DNA of 26,130 nucleotides from CAZMCC01 sp964564695 (GCA_964564695.1 CAZMCC010000054.1:1-26130); one strand, 5' to 3'. Shown: positions 7,142-18,252, numbered from the stretch's first letter. The notes: generated by a model from the sequence alone, not told the origin. Made by a program: numbers and translations.

Positions 7142-7687
7142 TCAGCGGTGCTCAATCAGCGTCTGCGTCCGCAGCACGAAACCGGCCGAGCCGATCAGGT
7201 GGTAGCACTGGATGTGGGCTTCCTTGCTGAAGCGCTGGACGTTGATAACCGACAGGGACCTGCCGTGGTCGCGGTCGTCCCAGCGGTACATGAGGGCGCC
7301 GGGCTCCGAACCGAGATCGAGGATTTCCTCGTACGTGGAGGCGAAGATGGAGTCGCTGAGCGTCTCGGAGTGGGTGCTGGACATGTAGTGCACGCCCTCG
7401 GACGCGAACCGGTGCTCGTAGTCGCGCTCGGACCCCGTGGGCCCGCCGGTCACCACGCCCTCGGTGGGGAGCGAGTCGGTCTGGCGGGTGAGCAGCTCGC
7501 TGACGCACAGGGCGCGGTGCTGGAAGCGCACGAGGTGCCCCCCGGGCATCACCCAGAGCTCGAGGTCGTACGTCTGGCCCTGCAGCCCCTTTCGCCCCTT
7601 GAGGGCGAAGAACTCCGGGTGCAGCGCCCGGCGGTACAGGATCATCTGGTACGACTGAACGCTGACAATCTTCGTCGTTGACGGCAT
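7142..7687 (-). CDS. DUF2617-like protein of unknown function
   Basis: This 181-residue protein has no signal peptide or membrane segment. The pattern is YRRALHPEFF near residues 18-27, YDLELWVMPGGHLVRF, SSTHSETLSDSIFAS in the middle and HIQCYHLIGSAGFVLRTQT at the end. The spacing and the H-x-ETLS...F and terminal R-T-x-T blocks recall DUF2617, a family without known function that I associate with planctomycetes and actinobacteria. This is from memory of the family pattern and was not searched. The minus-strand context just before ATG 7687 contains AGAGG about 8 bases upstream. Flanking gaps of more than 300 bases suggest it is transcribed alone. It is convincingly protein-coding, but the family call is moderate. 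Confidence 0.75.
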   Translation of the reverse strand: MPSTTKIVSVQSYQMILYRRALHPEFFALKGRKGLQGQTYDLELWVMPGGHLVRFQHRALCVSELLTRQTDSLPTEGVVTGGPTGSERDYEHRFASEGVHYMSSTHSETLSDSIFASTYEEILDLGSEPGALMYRWDDRDHGRSLSVINVQRFSKEAHIQCYHLIGSAGFVLRTQTLIEHR

Positions 7688-7997
7688 CCGGAGGATCCTC
7701 TTCGAGATCGGCCGGGAAACGCACGGCTCAAGCCGGCGGGCGCACCCACTTCAATCGCTGCGGAGTCAAACGTTGTGGAACGGACCTCCGGCGATCCGAG
7801 CGTGCGACCCACTGTGTACCAGCTTGGCCGAGTTTTCGCAAGACCTTGACGCGAACTTTCCTGGTGAACACCACACGATCGCGTGCACAGATGGGACCTC
7901 GACACTCGCTGCGGGGTCGGTGGCGAACCGACAGACCCCGCCTTTGCACACGCTTGACGTTGCAATACGCCCCCTCGACCCGGGCGGTTGCCACGCC
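7688..7997. other. Intergenic region, lower GC; no gene supported
   Basis: This 310-base gap separates the DUF2617-like gene from the TPR-like gene, both on minus. Its GC content looks lower than that of the coding DNA around it, as expected for a regulatory region. An 88-codon minus-strand frame (7728-7994) exists, but its third codon positions are not GC-rich like neighbouring genes and it is mostly Arg/Val with no domain. I see no convincing promoter hexamers or hairpins. Confidence 0.55.
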
Positions 7998-9986
7998 CTA
8001 GCGAAGTTCTTTACGGCCCCCTGTCGGTTCCGCGGGCTTGTCGGCCTTGGGCCGAGGGACGAACCCCGGGGGCGGCGGGAACCAGCCCTCGAACGAGACG
8101 CCGCCGGCGGCGCCGGCCTCGTCCAGAGTGGCCGAGAGGGGCATGTCCAGGAGGAACGGGTACGCGGCGAGCTTGAGGCCGTTGGGGGCGCGGGAATAAG
8201 CGATGGCCCCGTCCGGAACACCGATGTGCTGGATCAGGCCGGCGAGGACGCGCCCGGAGAAGACCCCGAAGTCCTTGTCCATGACCTCGAGGCGCCCGGC
8301 GAGGTTCTGATTGATTTCGGTGTTGAACACCTGCTTCTGCGTGTAGATGTCGTGGAACTGGCGGGCGTAGTTGAACGACTCGTCGAAGAGCTTGGCGTCG
8401 CCCCCGATCAGGCCGCCCACGTAGGCGCCGTTGAGGGCGCCGAACACCTCGGCCCGCGCGACGTCGGGGCGGGTGAAGCCCTCGTTGTCGCTGAGCTCGG
8501 CGATGACGAACTGGTCGATCGGGAGGCTGAGCCGCTCGATGGCGGAGGAGTCGTTGTCGTTGAGTTCGGGGTAGTGGCGGAGCTCGTCGAGGTAGGCCTC
8601 GGCGCCCTTGCGGTCGCCGCGCCGGTAGAGGAAGCGGGCCGCGTCCTTCATGAAGTTCTCGTAGCCGGCGGAGTACATGGTCCAGACGCGCGCGTGCGGG
8701 TTGTACTTGCCGGCCGCCTGCTGCGTCTCGCGCTCGGCGGCGTCGTCGAGGATGCGCTTGTACGACATCATGAAGTCGGCGGACGGGAGCTGGATGAACA
8801 TCTGCGGGTTGAGCAGGTCGTAGTACATGTCCCCCGAGCGCCACAGGTCCTGGATGGCCTGGAGCGTGATGCGGTCGGTGTTGATGAAGTCGAAGTCGTC
8901 CTTGTTCTCGGCGGTGACGCGCAGCTGCGACTCCTCGACGCCGCGGGCGGACCAGTACGCGGCGTGCGCCGAGGCGTGGCGCCAGTCCATGGGGCCGTAG
9001 CGGCGCGTGAAGCGTGCCATGCGCTCGGGCTCCATGTTGTAGACGTCGATGAGCATGCGCTTGCGCAGGTGGGCGACCAGGGCCCGCAGCGCGTCGGAGT
9101 TCTGGGGCTTGAACAGCTGCTCGAGGATCTTCTGCTGCTTGGCGCTGGCGACGATGCCGCGCCCGGTGGCCTCGGTCATGCGGTACGCCGACCGCTGCTC
9201 CTCGAAGAATTCGAGCATGCCGAAGGCGCCACGCCGGGACTGGGGCGTCATGTCGGTGACGTCGATGCCGGCCTCGGTCTTGAGCATCTCGACGACCTCC
9301 TTCGCCTCGGGGTACTGGGCGATGAGGTCCTCGAGACGGTCGGGGGCCTTGGCGACGCGGTCGAGCTTCTCGGCGAAGGCGTCGATGGTGCGCTGGGTGG
9401 CGTCCTCGCCGCTGAAGCGCGGCGGCGGCGGGCCCAGGATGATGTGCCACTCGCGGGCGAAGGCCCGCTTGTAGTACTGGTTCGCGTCGTCCATCACGCC
9501 CTGCACCTTGTGCAGGTGGATCCAGGCGAGCTCGCGGTGCAGGAGCAGGTCGTTGGGATTGGCCCGCAGGCCCTCGTCGCGCAGCAGCCGGATGCCCGCG
9601 GAGACCCACTGCCACCGCTCCTCCGGGGTCTTGGTGGCGACGGAGATGTTGTACGCGAGGTTCCACGCGTGGAAGGCCCACACGCGCGGGAACCGGGGCT
9701 GCAGCTTCGTGATCGCGCCCGCGAGGTCGACGGCCTCGTAGTAGTTGCCCGCCTCCTTCATCTCGTTGGCGCGGATCCACAGGTAGTTCACGAACATCCC
9801 GCGGAACGCGCCGAACGCCACGCCCGCGGCCACCATCGGCGAGTCCGACGCCTCGGCCGTGTCGGTGTATACCAGCCGGTTCCGCCCCGCCGACGCCCCG
9901 ATCGCGGGCGTCAGAATCACGGACGCGCCCAGGCACAGCACGACCACGCCCGCGGCGACTCCCTGGATGATGGTGTCTCGGTTCAT
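7998..9986 (-). CDS. Membrane-anchored TPR-like protein of the ABC exporter operon
   Basis: This 662-residue protein has one N-terminal hydrophobic segment (about 8-30: VAAGVVVLCLGASVILTPAI) followed by a large soluble part. Helical repeats follow the TPR style, for example NEMKEAGNYYEAVDLAGA, then LQPRFPRVWAFHAWNLAY, WQWVSAGIRLLRDEGLRANP and DLLLHRELAWIHLHKV. A later stretch, RFLYRRGDRKGAEAYLDELR, is another TPR-like helix pair. The C-terminal tail is Pro/Lys-rich. It follows the ABC-2 permease by 52 bases on the same strand and is the last gene of the run. The position suggests a structural or substrate-handling partner of the exporter, but the family has no function I can name. Assigned by helix pattern only; exact repeat borders are uncertain. 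Confidence 0.8.
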   Translation of the reverse strand: MNRDTIIQGVAAGVVVLCLGASVILTPAIGASAGRNRLVYTDTAEASDSPMVAAGVAFGAFRGMFVNYLWIRANEMKEAGNYYEAVDLAGAITKLQPRFPRVWAFHAWNLAYNISVATKTPEERWQWVSAGIRLLRDEGLRANPNDLLLHRELAWIHLHKVQGVMDDANQYYKRAFAREWHIILGPPPPRFSGEDATQRTIDAFAEKLDRVAKAPDRLEDLIAQYPEAKEVVEMLKTEAGIDVTDMTPQSRRGAFGMLEFFEEQRSAYRMTEATGRGIVASAKQQKILEQLFKPQNSDALRALVAHLRKRMLIDVYNMEPERMARFTRRYGPMDWRHASAHAAYWSARGVEESQLRVTAENKDDFDFINTDRITLQAIQDLWRSGDMYYDLLNPQMFIQLPSADFMMSYKRILDDAAERETQQAAGKYNPHARVWTMYSAGYENFMKDAARFLYRRGDRKGAEAYLDELRHYPELNDNDSSAIERLSLPIDQFVIAELSDNEGFTRPDVARAEVFGALNGAYVGGLIGGDAKLFDESFNYARQFHDIYTQKQVFNTEINQNLAGRLEVMDKDFGVFSGRVLAGLIQHIGVPDGAIAYSRAPNGLKLAAYPFLLDMPLSATLDEAGAAGGVSFEGWFPPPPGFVPRPKADKPAEPTGGRKELR

Positions 9987-10038
9987 GGTCGCACTCGCCT
10001 GCGGGTCCCGGAGCCCATTGGTTGATCGCCCACCGGTA

Positions 10039-11966
10039 CTACTGCCCCGAATAGGTCGCCAGTTCGCGCCGCTTGAAGACCACCACCGCCACGACGAACA
10101 GCAGCAGCGTGATCGCCCCCAGCACGAGGCATCCGACGCCCACGACGTCCCACCCGAGCAGGCGGCCCTTCACGAGGTTGTCGACCGGTGTCAGGCCGGC
10201 GTAGCCCTGGAAGAGCCACGCGATCGGCTCGGCGATGGCGACGATGATGAGGCGGTGGTACAGCACCTCGTTGGTCTGCTGGTCGGTCGTGGCGTAGTTC
10301 TCGAGGCTCGAGCGGAGGAACCCGGCCGTCTCGGCGATGAGGAAGATCCCGAACGCCGTGAGCGACGCGACCGAGAAGGAGAGCGAGGTGGCGCAGGCGA
10401 TGCCGAGCATGGCGAGGCACGCGAGCTTGAGCCACTGCACCGCGACGATGCGGAGGTAGTTGAGCTGGTAGGACCCGTCGTTGAAGTAGACCTCGATCCC
10501 GTCGGGCGGGAAGGTGACGGTGGCGGGGTTACCCATGTTCCGGGCCGCGTCGCCGTTGAGGATCTCGACGACGAGCGTGCCGTCGGTTCGGATTGCGTCG
10601 GCGCGGACGGGCATGTTCATGGTCGTGGCGAGCGAGATGGACTGGACATCGGCGACGCCGATCTCGGGGAGGTAGATGGAGACGCCGAAGATGGAGCGGG
10701 GGTCGTTGCCGCCGGAGTTGATCTTGTAGCGGAGGGTGAGCGGCTCCCCGCGCTCGCGCGCCTTGGAGAGGCCCTGGAACTCGAACCGCTGCACGCTCCC
10801 GGGCTCGATGCTCAGGAGCTGCTGGATGAACTCCTTCTCGATCTCGCGGACGATGCCGCGCTTGAGGTCCTCGGTGACGGGCATGTTCTGGTCGCGGATC
10901 TTGAGGACCTCGATCCGCCGCTCGACTTCCTTGCCGAGCTCGTCGGGGGGCATCGTGTCGAGGATCGGGCGCACGCTCCGCCGGGCCGCGAGCACCTGCG
11001 TCTCGACCGCCTCGCGGTCCTCGCTGATCAGCCCGTTGGCCGACACGTACGGCGCGATCTCCCCCGTCGCCTGCTGCACCCGCAGATACTCGGTGAACAG
11101 GAACACGCCCGACGCGCTCACGCCCAGCAGGGCCGCCGCCACCCCGCTCACCCCGATCCACTTGCCCAACAGGTACTGCCAGTGCGCGACCGGCTTGGTG
11201 ATCGTCTGCCAGATGACCTTGTCACGCTGCTCGAACGCCACCGTGCCCACGGCCAGGAAGATCGTCAGCACCGCGATCAGCGTGAACGACCCGCCGTTGG
11301 CGTACTGCAGGAACGACTGGATCCGGTACCGCAGCGGGCTCATCGGGTCCAAGAGCGACGGGATCGACGCCAGCAGGACGATGAGCATGACCATGAAGAC
11401 GAGCGAGACCTTCATCCGCACGGCCTCGTCGACGACGTTGCGTGCGATCGCGAGCACCGAGGACGTTCCCCCCAACAGGATCTTGAGCCCGCGCATCAGG
11501 GCCGCGAACGACGCCGTGATCGCCACGACCCCGCCGATGAAGACCGCGGCCCCCATCGAGCCCGGTGTCCCGCGGTAGACCAGCGGCACGACCACCACCG
11601 CGGTGAACGCCAGCAGCGCGAAGTACGTGAGCCCCAGCCCCGCCCAGATGATCGCGAACACCACGACGAGCACGACAACCCCGCCCACGGCCATGGCCGT
11701 CGGGTCGGTCTCGCGGGAGAGGATCCGGTTGAGCGCCGCGGCCGCGGCCTCGGCGGCGGCCTTGTCGCGCTGCGCCTGCGGCGAATTGGGATCGACACCC
11801 GGCGCGGCCTCGGTCACGGTGGCTTTGGGGGCGTCCGGCGCGTTGCGGACCACGACATAGGTGACGACGCCGCCGACCACGATCACGGCCATCGCGATCG
11901 ACGCGATGATCTTGAACAGCGTCGAGTGCTGGGCGCGGTCGAGGCGTCCAAAGACGTCCGAGACGG

Positions 11967-11970
<4 letters not shown>
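10039..11970 (-). CDS. ABC-2-type transporter permease with large soluble domain
   Basis: This 643-residue integral membrane protein has hydrophobic spans near 21-41, 93-133 (two spans), 141-160, 187-206, 225-245 and 268-290. A soluble region of about 200 residues follows (about 300-505). Several C-terminal spans come after (AMLGIACATSLSFSVASLTA, LIIVAIAEPIAWLFQGYAG and a last one ending VVVFKRRELA). The final FKRRE-type end is common in ABC-2 permeases. Residues 50-90 are an Ala-rich charged segment. Translation starts with GTG at 11970, which overlaps the TGA of the ATPase gene by 4 bases (GTGA); the nearest internal ATG falls inside the first membrane span, so GTG is the sensible start. 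With the preceding ATPase it should form one ABC exporter. The substrate is unknown. Confidence 0.92.
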
Positions 11971-13241
<1,271 letters not shown>

Positions 13242-13309
13242 TCGTTGCTCGTGGACTGGAAGGGGGAGGGTCCCGGGGGGGGGGCGGGCGAATCAGGTCG
13301 CGTTCGTGC

Positions 13310-14779
13310 CTACTCCTGCGCCGGGCGCTTGGTCGGGCTCACGGGCGCCGTGAAGTTCGCGCCGGCGCGGTTCTCCATGCGCTGGATGCGCCGGGCCTCG
13401 TTCTCGAGGAGCAGCTTGGCCTGCTCCTGATCGCGGGCGAGCGTCGGGTCACGGTTGATCATCAGCACCAGCCGCTGCAGGTCGTTGACGCCGAGCTGCA
13501 GCACCTGCATGTCGTCCCGCGACATGAACGTCCGCATCGCGTCCGACCACTCGCGGGCCACGATCGACTGCGGGCTTACGGCGTAAATCGCCTTGAACGC
13601 TCCCAACGCCGTCGCGTCGCCCTGGGCCCGGTCCACGATCGCCCGGCGCTCCTGCTTGGCGCTGGTGATGGCGCTCGCCGCGGTGCCCAGCACCTGGATC
13701 TTCACCGGGGTCCCGTCGATCATCGCCGGCTCGCCCAGCAGGATCTTGTCGATCGAGTCCTGCAGCGCGGCCGCCTCCTGGGTCTTGTTGAGCACCAGCG
13801 CGGTCTCGTAGCGGTCGATGAGGCCGATGAGCGTGTCCGCCGCCGGCCCCGCCGCTTCCGAGAGGATCTTGCTCCGGTCCGACTTCGCGTTGTCGATCAG
13901 CGTACCGGCGATCGACTGGGCCGCCTGCACCTGGTCGAAATCCCTGGACACCGCGAGCGGCGGCATGCGGTCGCCCATGGTGAGTTGCTCGATCACCAGG
14001 CCGCTCTTCATGTCGTCGAGCGTCTTCTGCGCGACGTTCATCGCGATCTGCTCGGCCGTGCGGGCGTCGGCCGACGTCCGCCACGCCTCGGGCTGGTTCT
14101 TGAGGATCTCGTCGATGGTGAGGCTCGCCGCCGCCTGCACCACGCCGCGGCGCACGGCCCCGAGGACGATCTTCTGCTCGAACTGCACGGGAACGGTCCC
14201 GATGACCTGGCGCGGGTTGTCGCGCCGGTACTTGACGGTCCAGCGGGTGTGCACGACCGAGCCGTCGGCGGTGATGAGCGAGCCGTCGATCTCGGGGTCG
14301 AGCGTGGGGCGCCCCTCGCCGCTCTTCTTGAGCTCTTCGATCGTCAGCTTACGGGCCTCGTCGGAGATCTGCGGGAAGAACTGCGTGTCGAGCGTGATCG
14401 ACGGGTTCGACGTCTGCACCTTGATGAGCTCGCCGAAGGGGTACGGCAGGCTCCACGCCAGGCCCGGTCCCAGGTCGGCATTCTGCACGCGCCCCATGAC
14501 GAGGCGGACGGCACGCTCGCCCTCTTTGATCGTCTGGAACGAGCTGAACGCGAACACCGCGACGAGCACGATCATCGTCCACTGCAGCAGGCGATAGGTC
14601 GTCTTGAGCGCATCGCCCAGGGCCTTGGTCGCCGGGTCCATGAGCTCGGAGCCGCCGACCGACTCTTCACCCACGCGCAGGGTGACCGAGGCACGCCGCG
14701 CGGGCGGGGCGCCCGGACGCGACCCCTGCGCGGGCCCGCGCGAGGGAGGTGGGGGGGGAGGAAGGTCCAGGTCGCTCAT
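13310..14779 (-). CDS. hflK: HflK-like SPFH-domain membrane protein
   Basis: This 489-residue protein has a Pro-rich cytoplasmic lead (PPPPPPSRGP at 7-16), one membrane span at about 63-81 (LLQWTMIVLVAVFAFSS) and then an SPFH domain. The domain opens with IKEGERAVRLVMGRV and contains GPGLAWSLPYPFGEL, the usual 'G-PGLHW-P-P' block. After it comes a helical, Ala/Glu/Gln-rich region with TSAKQERRAIVDRAQGDA. Topology and length resemble HflK, the partner of HflC, which together form a membrane cage that modulates the FtsH protease in E. coli. No FtsH gene is in this window. Its ATG overlaps the stop of the HflC-like gene by 4 bases, so they are coupled. A run of eight G on plus (14751-14758) encodes part of the Pro stretch. 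SPFH assignment is firm; the hflK symbol is by analogy. Confidence 0.88.
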   Translation of the reverse strand: MSDLDLPPPPPPSRGPAQGSRPGAPPARRASVTLRVGEESVGGSELMDPATKALGDALKTTYRLLQWTMIVLVAVFAFSSFQTIKEGERAVRLVMGRVQNADLGPGLAWSLPYPFGELIKVQTSNPSITLDTQFFPQISDEARKLTIEELKKSGEGRPTLDPEIDGSLITADGSVVHTRWTVKYRRDNPRQVIGTVPVQFEQKIVLGAVRRGVVQAAASLTIDEILKNQPEAWRTSADARTAEQIAMNVAQKTLDDMKSGLVIEQLTMGDRMPPLAVSRDFDQVQAAQSIAGTLIDNAKSDRSKILSEAAGPAADTLIGLIDRYETALVLNKTQEAAALQDSIDKILLGEPAMIDGTPVKIQVLGTAASAITSAKQERRAIVDRAQGDATALGAFKAIYAVSPQSIVAREWSDAMRTFMSRDDMQVLQLGVNDLQRLVLMINRDPTLARDQEQAKLLLENEARRIQRMENRAGANFTAPVSPTKRPAQE

Positions 14780-15810
14780 CGCGAGCCTCCTTCACGCCCG
14801 GCGGGAGCCGCTGGATTGGTCGGGTTCGCGGGTGTGGGCGCAGCCGCACGCGGCGTCACGCCCGGCCCCGGGAGCTTGCCCTGGCGATAACGCTCGAGGG
14901 CGTCGGGGCGGAACCACTCCATGCCGGGCATGCTCGTGGGGAACACGAGGGTGGCCGTGCGCCCATAGGCCGTGCGCATGAACTCCATCTGGCGGAGGAA
15001 CACGGCGAGCTCGGAGTCGCCCCCGAGCTGCTGGTAATACTGCTGGGCCTCGGCCTGACCCTGGGCCTGGATGTTGCGCGAGAGGCGATCGGCGAACGAC
15101 ATGATCCGCTGCGCGTCGCTCTCGGCGTTCTTCTTGAGCGTGTCGGCCTGGCTCTTGCCCTCGTTGTTGGTCCGGTTGGCGATCTTCGCCCGGACGGCCC
15201 GCATGCGGGCGAACACGTTCTCGCTGACGGCCTGCGGGAACTTGATGGCGCTGATGCCGACGCTCACCGCGTGGATGCCCGTGGCCTCGAGCGCCGACCC
15301 CGCGTCGCCGGGGGGGTTCACGAGCTGCGCAAGGATCTTGGCCTCAACGTCGGGGAGCTTCGAGCCGCTGGTCGCCAGCAGCTCGTCGAAGCGATAGGTC
15401 GACAGGGCGCTCATCGCGCTCTTCATGCGGGCGGTGATCTGGGCCTCGGCCTCGCGGTAGTGCTCCTCGGAGCGGTCGCCGTAGTTGCTGAACTTCTGGT
15501 AGAACCGCAGCGGGTCGCTCACGCGCCAGGTGACCCAGGCCGTGACGACGACCTGCTTGCTGTCGAGCGTCTGCTGCGTCTCCTGCGGCAACTCGACGAA
15601 GCGGGCCCGGGTGTCGTACTTCGTGACGCGGTCGATGTACGGCCACTTGGGGTACACGCCCGGCTCGGCGTGCACGCTCGTCTCGTCGGCCTTGCCGAAG
15701 CGGCTGACGACCGCCGTCTCGGTGAACCGCACGGTGTACGAGAAGAGGAACCCGGCCAGGACGACCAGGACCACCAGGGCGATCAGGATCTGCACAATGC
15801 GTTGGGACAT
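14776..15810 (-). CDS. hflC: HflC-like SPFH-domain membrane protein
   Basis: This 344-residue protein begins with a membrane span at about 5-25 (IVQILIALVVLVVLAGFLF) directly followed by the SPFH start VRFTETAVVSRFGKAD and the block EPGVYPKWPYIDRVTKYDTR. VVTAWVTWRVSDPLRFYQKF is very like HflC. The distal part has GISAIKFPQAVSENVFARMRA, then the coiled AKIANRTNNEGKSQADTLKK region and AEAQQYYQQLGGDSELAVFL. The C terminus is a Pro/Ala tail. Length and topology match HflC (about 330 residues). The gene lies 92 bases after the polytopic SPFH gene and overlaps the HflK-like gene. It probably forms a hetero-oligomer with one or both neighbouring SPFH proteins, by analogy with HflKC. Confidence 0.9.
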   Translation of the reverse strand: MSQRIVQILIALVVLVVLAGFLFSYTVRFTETAVVSRFGKADETSVHAEPGVYPKWPYIDRVTKYDTRARFVELPQETQQTLDSKQVVVTAWVTWRVSDPLRFYQKFSNYGDRSEEHYREAEAQITARMKSAMSALSTYRFDELLATSGSKLPDVEAKILAQLVNPPGDAGSALEATGIHAVSVGISAIKFPQAVSENVFARMRAVRAKIANRTNNEGKSQADTLKKNAESDAQRIMSFADRLSRNIQAQGQAEAQQYYQQLGGDSELAVFLRQMEFMRTAYGRTATLVFPTSMPGMEWFRPDALERYRQGKLPGPGVTPRAAAPTPANPTNPAAPAGREGGSR

Positions 15811-15902
15811 GGGGCTTGTTCCGCTTGTCGTTGGTCGGGAGGGGTCTGTCGAGTCGTGGGGGTCGAGTCGTGGATGGGCGTCGGCGAAGCTTGGACCGGG
15901 CG

Positions 15903-17906
15903 TTATTCGTCCGGTGGCGGCGCGGCCAGGAAGGTCCCGGTCGCGGCCGACTCGGTCAGGTCAGCCCGGATCTCCACGGGGGAGTCGTCGACGACGATGA
16001 ACACGCGGGCCTTCTTCATGACCTCGGTGAGCGTGCGGAAGTACATGTCGGCCATGAAGTAGCGCGGGGCCGCGTTGAACGCCTGGTTGAGCGTCTTCTC
16101 ACGCTCGGCCTGCCCGCGGGCGTCCATGTGGATCCGCCAGCGCTCCGCCTGCGCCTGCCGGACGAGCACCGACGCCCGGCCGTCGGCGCGGGTGATCAGG
16201 TCCTTGACGGCCTGTTCCGCTTCGGCGGTCTTGGGATCTTTGTCGTTCAGACGGGAGAGTTCGTCGAGGGCGCCGATGATCTCGCGGGCCGCGTGCGGCG
16301 TCCCGGCCACTTCCGAGAGCGTGCGGGTCACCATGTCCTCGGCAAACTCGACGGCCCCGATCGCGTCCTGCTGCTTGCGCACCACTTCTTCAAAATTCGT
16401 CGCGACGTCCAGCGGCGGATGCACGCCCTCGACGCCGGCGAACAGCACGCGGATGCCCGCGCCGGCGTCGGCGTACGCCTTGTTGAGGCGCACGCGGAGC
16501 TCTTCGGAGATCCTCGGGCGGCCCGCGCCCAGGATGTCGTCGACCGAGACGGTCGCGAGGAACATCGTCAGCTCGCGCCGGCCGATGGACACGAGCAGCC
16601 GCTCGCGCTGGTCGGGTGTCGCGAACGCGTTGAACTTCGCAAGGTCTTCGACGCTGTACAGCACCGGGACGACCGCCGAGACGATCGAGAAGTCCTCGTC
16701 CTCGCGCCCGTCCGATTCGAGCTTGTCGACCTCGCCGGGCCGGACGAGCATGTTGACCTCTTCGACGCCGTGGGCGTTGGTCCACAGGATCGCCTTGTCC
16801 GTCCTGGCGCTGGGCGTTGCAAGTTCAAGCCGGCGGCTGGTCGTCGTGCTGAAGCGTTCCACGCGGCTGACGGGCCACGGCCACTTGACGCCCCACCCGG
16901 GCCCGACTTCTTCGACGAAGCGACCCCGCGTGGTCACGAGCCCGCGCTGATCGGGGTTGACGACGTACAGCGACGTCATGAGCCACACGACGAGGGTCAG
17001 CATGAGCAGCAGCCACAGGAACGAGCGGTTGAGCAGCTGATAGAACCAGCTTCCGGTGACATCAAAGCCAAACTGATAGTTCACCGCGCCGCCGAGCGTG
17101 TCGGCGACCTTGTCCGGGGCGGCCAGGAACCCGAGCAGGTTCGACTCCATCGCCGGGCGGGGCATCTGGTCCCGCGCCCGCGGGCGATAGAGGTTCAGGA
17201 CGAAGTTGAGCAGGATCTCCGAGCCCAGCACGATCGAGAACACCGCTATCGCCGCCGGCAGGTGCCGCAGCACCACCATGTTCCCCGTGAACGCGAACAG
17301 GTGCCCGACGATCATGGCGATGCCGATGACCGCCGCGGCCATGGCCTGGGCGCCGCCGGCCCGGAGGATGGCCCACAGCTTCTGCTTGGCCATCACGACG
17401 ATGTAACGGGCAAAGAGGAAGCCGACGAGCCCGAGCATGACCGCGATCGCGATCGACCACCCCTGCGGGCCGTACACGCGGAACTTGTCAGGGTCGATCA
17501 ACTCGCGCCCGCCCGGCAGGCGCCAGAAGCCCAGGGCGAGGAACGCGCCGGCGATCAGCAGGCTGGCGGCCGGGACGAAGTACTTGTGGAGTCCCCGGAG
17601 CCGCTTGGCCGCGACGCGCAGATCGTCGGCCGACTCCTGGAAGACGGTGGATGCCCGGGCCGACTGCGAGGCGAGGCTCTCGGCCTCGAGGGCCTCGAGG
17701 CGCTCGCGCCGGTGCTGGTCGAAGACGATGGCCAGCACAAGCCAGACGGACGAGCCTGTGAGGACGATCATCGCGGCCGTGAAGCCGGCGTGGTCCTTGA
17801 ACATCACGCTGTAGATCAGCGTGACGAACCCCAGGGCCAGCTGCAGCATCAGCCCAAGCAGGCATCGGGAGGTGGCGCGTTGGTAATTGAGATGGTCGGC
17901 CTTCAT
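15903..17906 (-). CDS. Polytopic membrane protein with C-terminal SPFH (HflK-like) domain
   Basis: From ATG 17906 the protein has 667 residues. The N-terminal part carries six hydrophobic spans: about 15-35, 42-61, 107-126, 146-168, 175-195 and 200-226. A seventh span (about 272-295, LWLLLMLTLVVWLMTSLYVV) leads straight into an SPFH domain starting VNPDQRGLVTTRGRFVEEV, with GPGWGVKWPWPVSRVE. The distal helical region includes VRKQQDAIGAVEFAEDMV and RQAQAERWRIHMDARGQAER, as in HflK. Ordinary HflK has one span, so this is an SPFH protein with an extra membrane module. The frame is open up to 18287, but the upstream part lacks protein features; ATG 17906 has GGGGA about 10 bases before it and begins a plausible cytoplasmic end (MKADHLNYQ). 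It is the first gene of the minus-strand run. Function probably involves a membrane scaffold; details are unknown. Confidence 0.88.
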   Translation of the reverse strand: MKADHLNYQRATSRCLLGLMLQLALGFVTLIYSVMFKDHAGFTAAMIVLTGSSVWLVLAIVFDQHRRERLEALEAESLASQSARASTVFQESADDLRVAAKRLRGLHKYFVPAASLLIAGAFLALGFWRLPGGRELIDPDKFRVYGPQGWSIAIAVMLGLVGFLFARYIVVMAKQKLWAILRAGGAQAMAAAVIGIAMIVGHLFAFTGNMVVLRHLPAAIAVFSIVLGSEILLNFVLNLYRPRARDQMPRPAMESNLLGFLAAPDKVADTLGGAVNYQFGFDVTGSWFYQLLNRSFLWLLLMLTLVVWLMTSLYVVNPDQRGLVTTRGRFVEEVGPGWGVKWPWPVSRVERFSTTTSRRLELATPSARTDKAILWTNAHGVEEVNMLVRPGEVDKLESDGREDEDFSIVSAVVPVLYSVEDLAKFNAFATPDQRERLLVSIGRRELTMFLATVSVDDILGAGRPRISEELRVRLNKAYADAGAGIRVLFAGVEGVHPPLDVATNFEEVVRKQQDAIGAVEFAEDMVTRTLSEVAGTPHAAREIIGALDELSRLNDKDPKTAEAEQAVKDLITRADGRASVLVRQAQAERWRIHMDARGQAEREKTLNQAFNAAPRYFMADMYFRTLTEVMKKARVFIVVDDSPVEIRADLTESAATGTFLAAPPPDE

Positions 17907-18252
17907 CGGCGTGAGGTCCCCGCCGCCGCCCTGCGTGAGGGCGACGAATGGTCCAACGTGCGTCAGCCCGCCAGAGAACCCGGCGCGCCGCCCCTCCCGC
18001 CCCCCGTTACGCCCCCTCGCCCCGCGAGGTGGGGGGGCCCTTGGGGGACGATTGTCCACCCGTGGCCCGCCGGAGTCCATCGTCCCCACGATTCTCCGGT
18101 CCTGATACGAACCCCGGCTACCCGGGGCACGTTGATGTACGCACTCGGCGTCCGTATGTTCTTGGACCCGGGGCGAACGTGCGCATTCGCGCGCTGCCCC
18201 CCGTGCGGCCCGCGTTCCCGCGCGCCAAGCCTCCGCCCGCCGCCCACCCCCC
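17907..18252. other. Divergent intergenic region between the SPFH operon and an ABC-2 permease
   Basis: This 346-base gap must hold the promoters of both the minus-strand operon and the plus-strand permease gene. A plus-strand promoter candidate lies at 18132-18160. Two hairpin-capable spots are seen: CCCCGG-CTAC-CCGGGG at 18112-18127, and a stem around CCTCG/CGAGG at 18015-18029 flanked by C and G runs, which would lie in the leader of the SPFH transcript. No minus-strand promoter could be named with confidence. Confidence 0.5.
18132..18160 (+). promoter_or_regulatory. Candidate sigma-70-type promoter for the plus-strand permease gene
   Basis: TTGATG (18132-18137) and TATGTT (18155-18160) are separated by 17 bases and each match four of six positions of the TTGACA/TATAAT consensus. 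The local sequence is less GC-rich than its surroundings. Transcription would begin near 18167, giving a leader of about 85 bases. The match could be chance. Confidence 0.4.

Noticed and set aside
7728..7994. Minus-strand 88-codon frame in the gap before the DUF2617-like gene
   Set aside because: Third codon positions are not GC-rich as in true genes here, no ribosome binding site is visible, and the product is an Arg/Val-rich string with no motif. A decayed gene cannot be excluded.
7773..10025. Plus-strand open frame of 750 codons
   Set aside because: Antisense to the TPR-like gene, with low-complexity composition and no recognisable domain.
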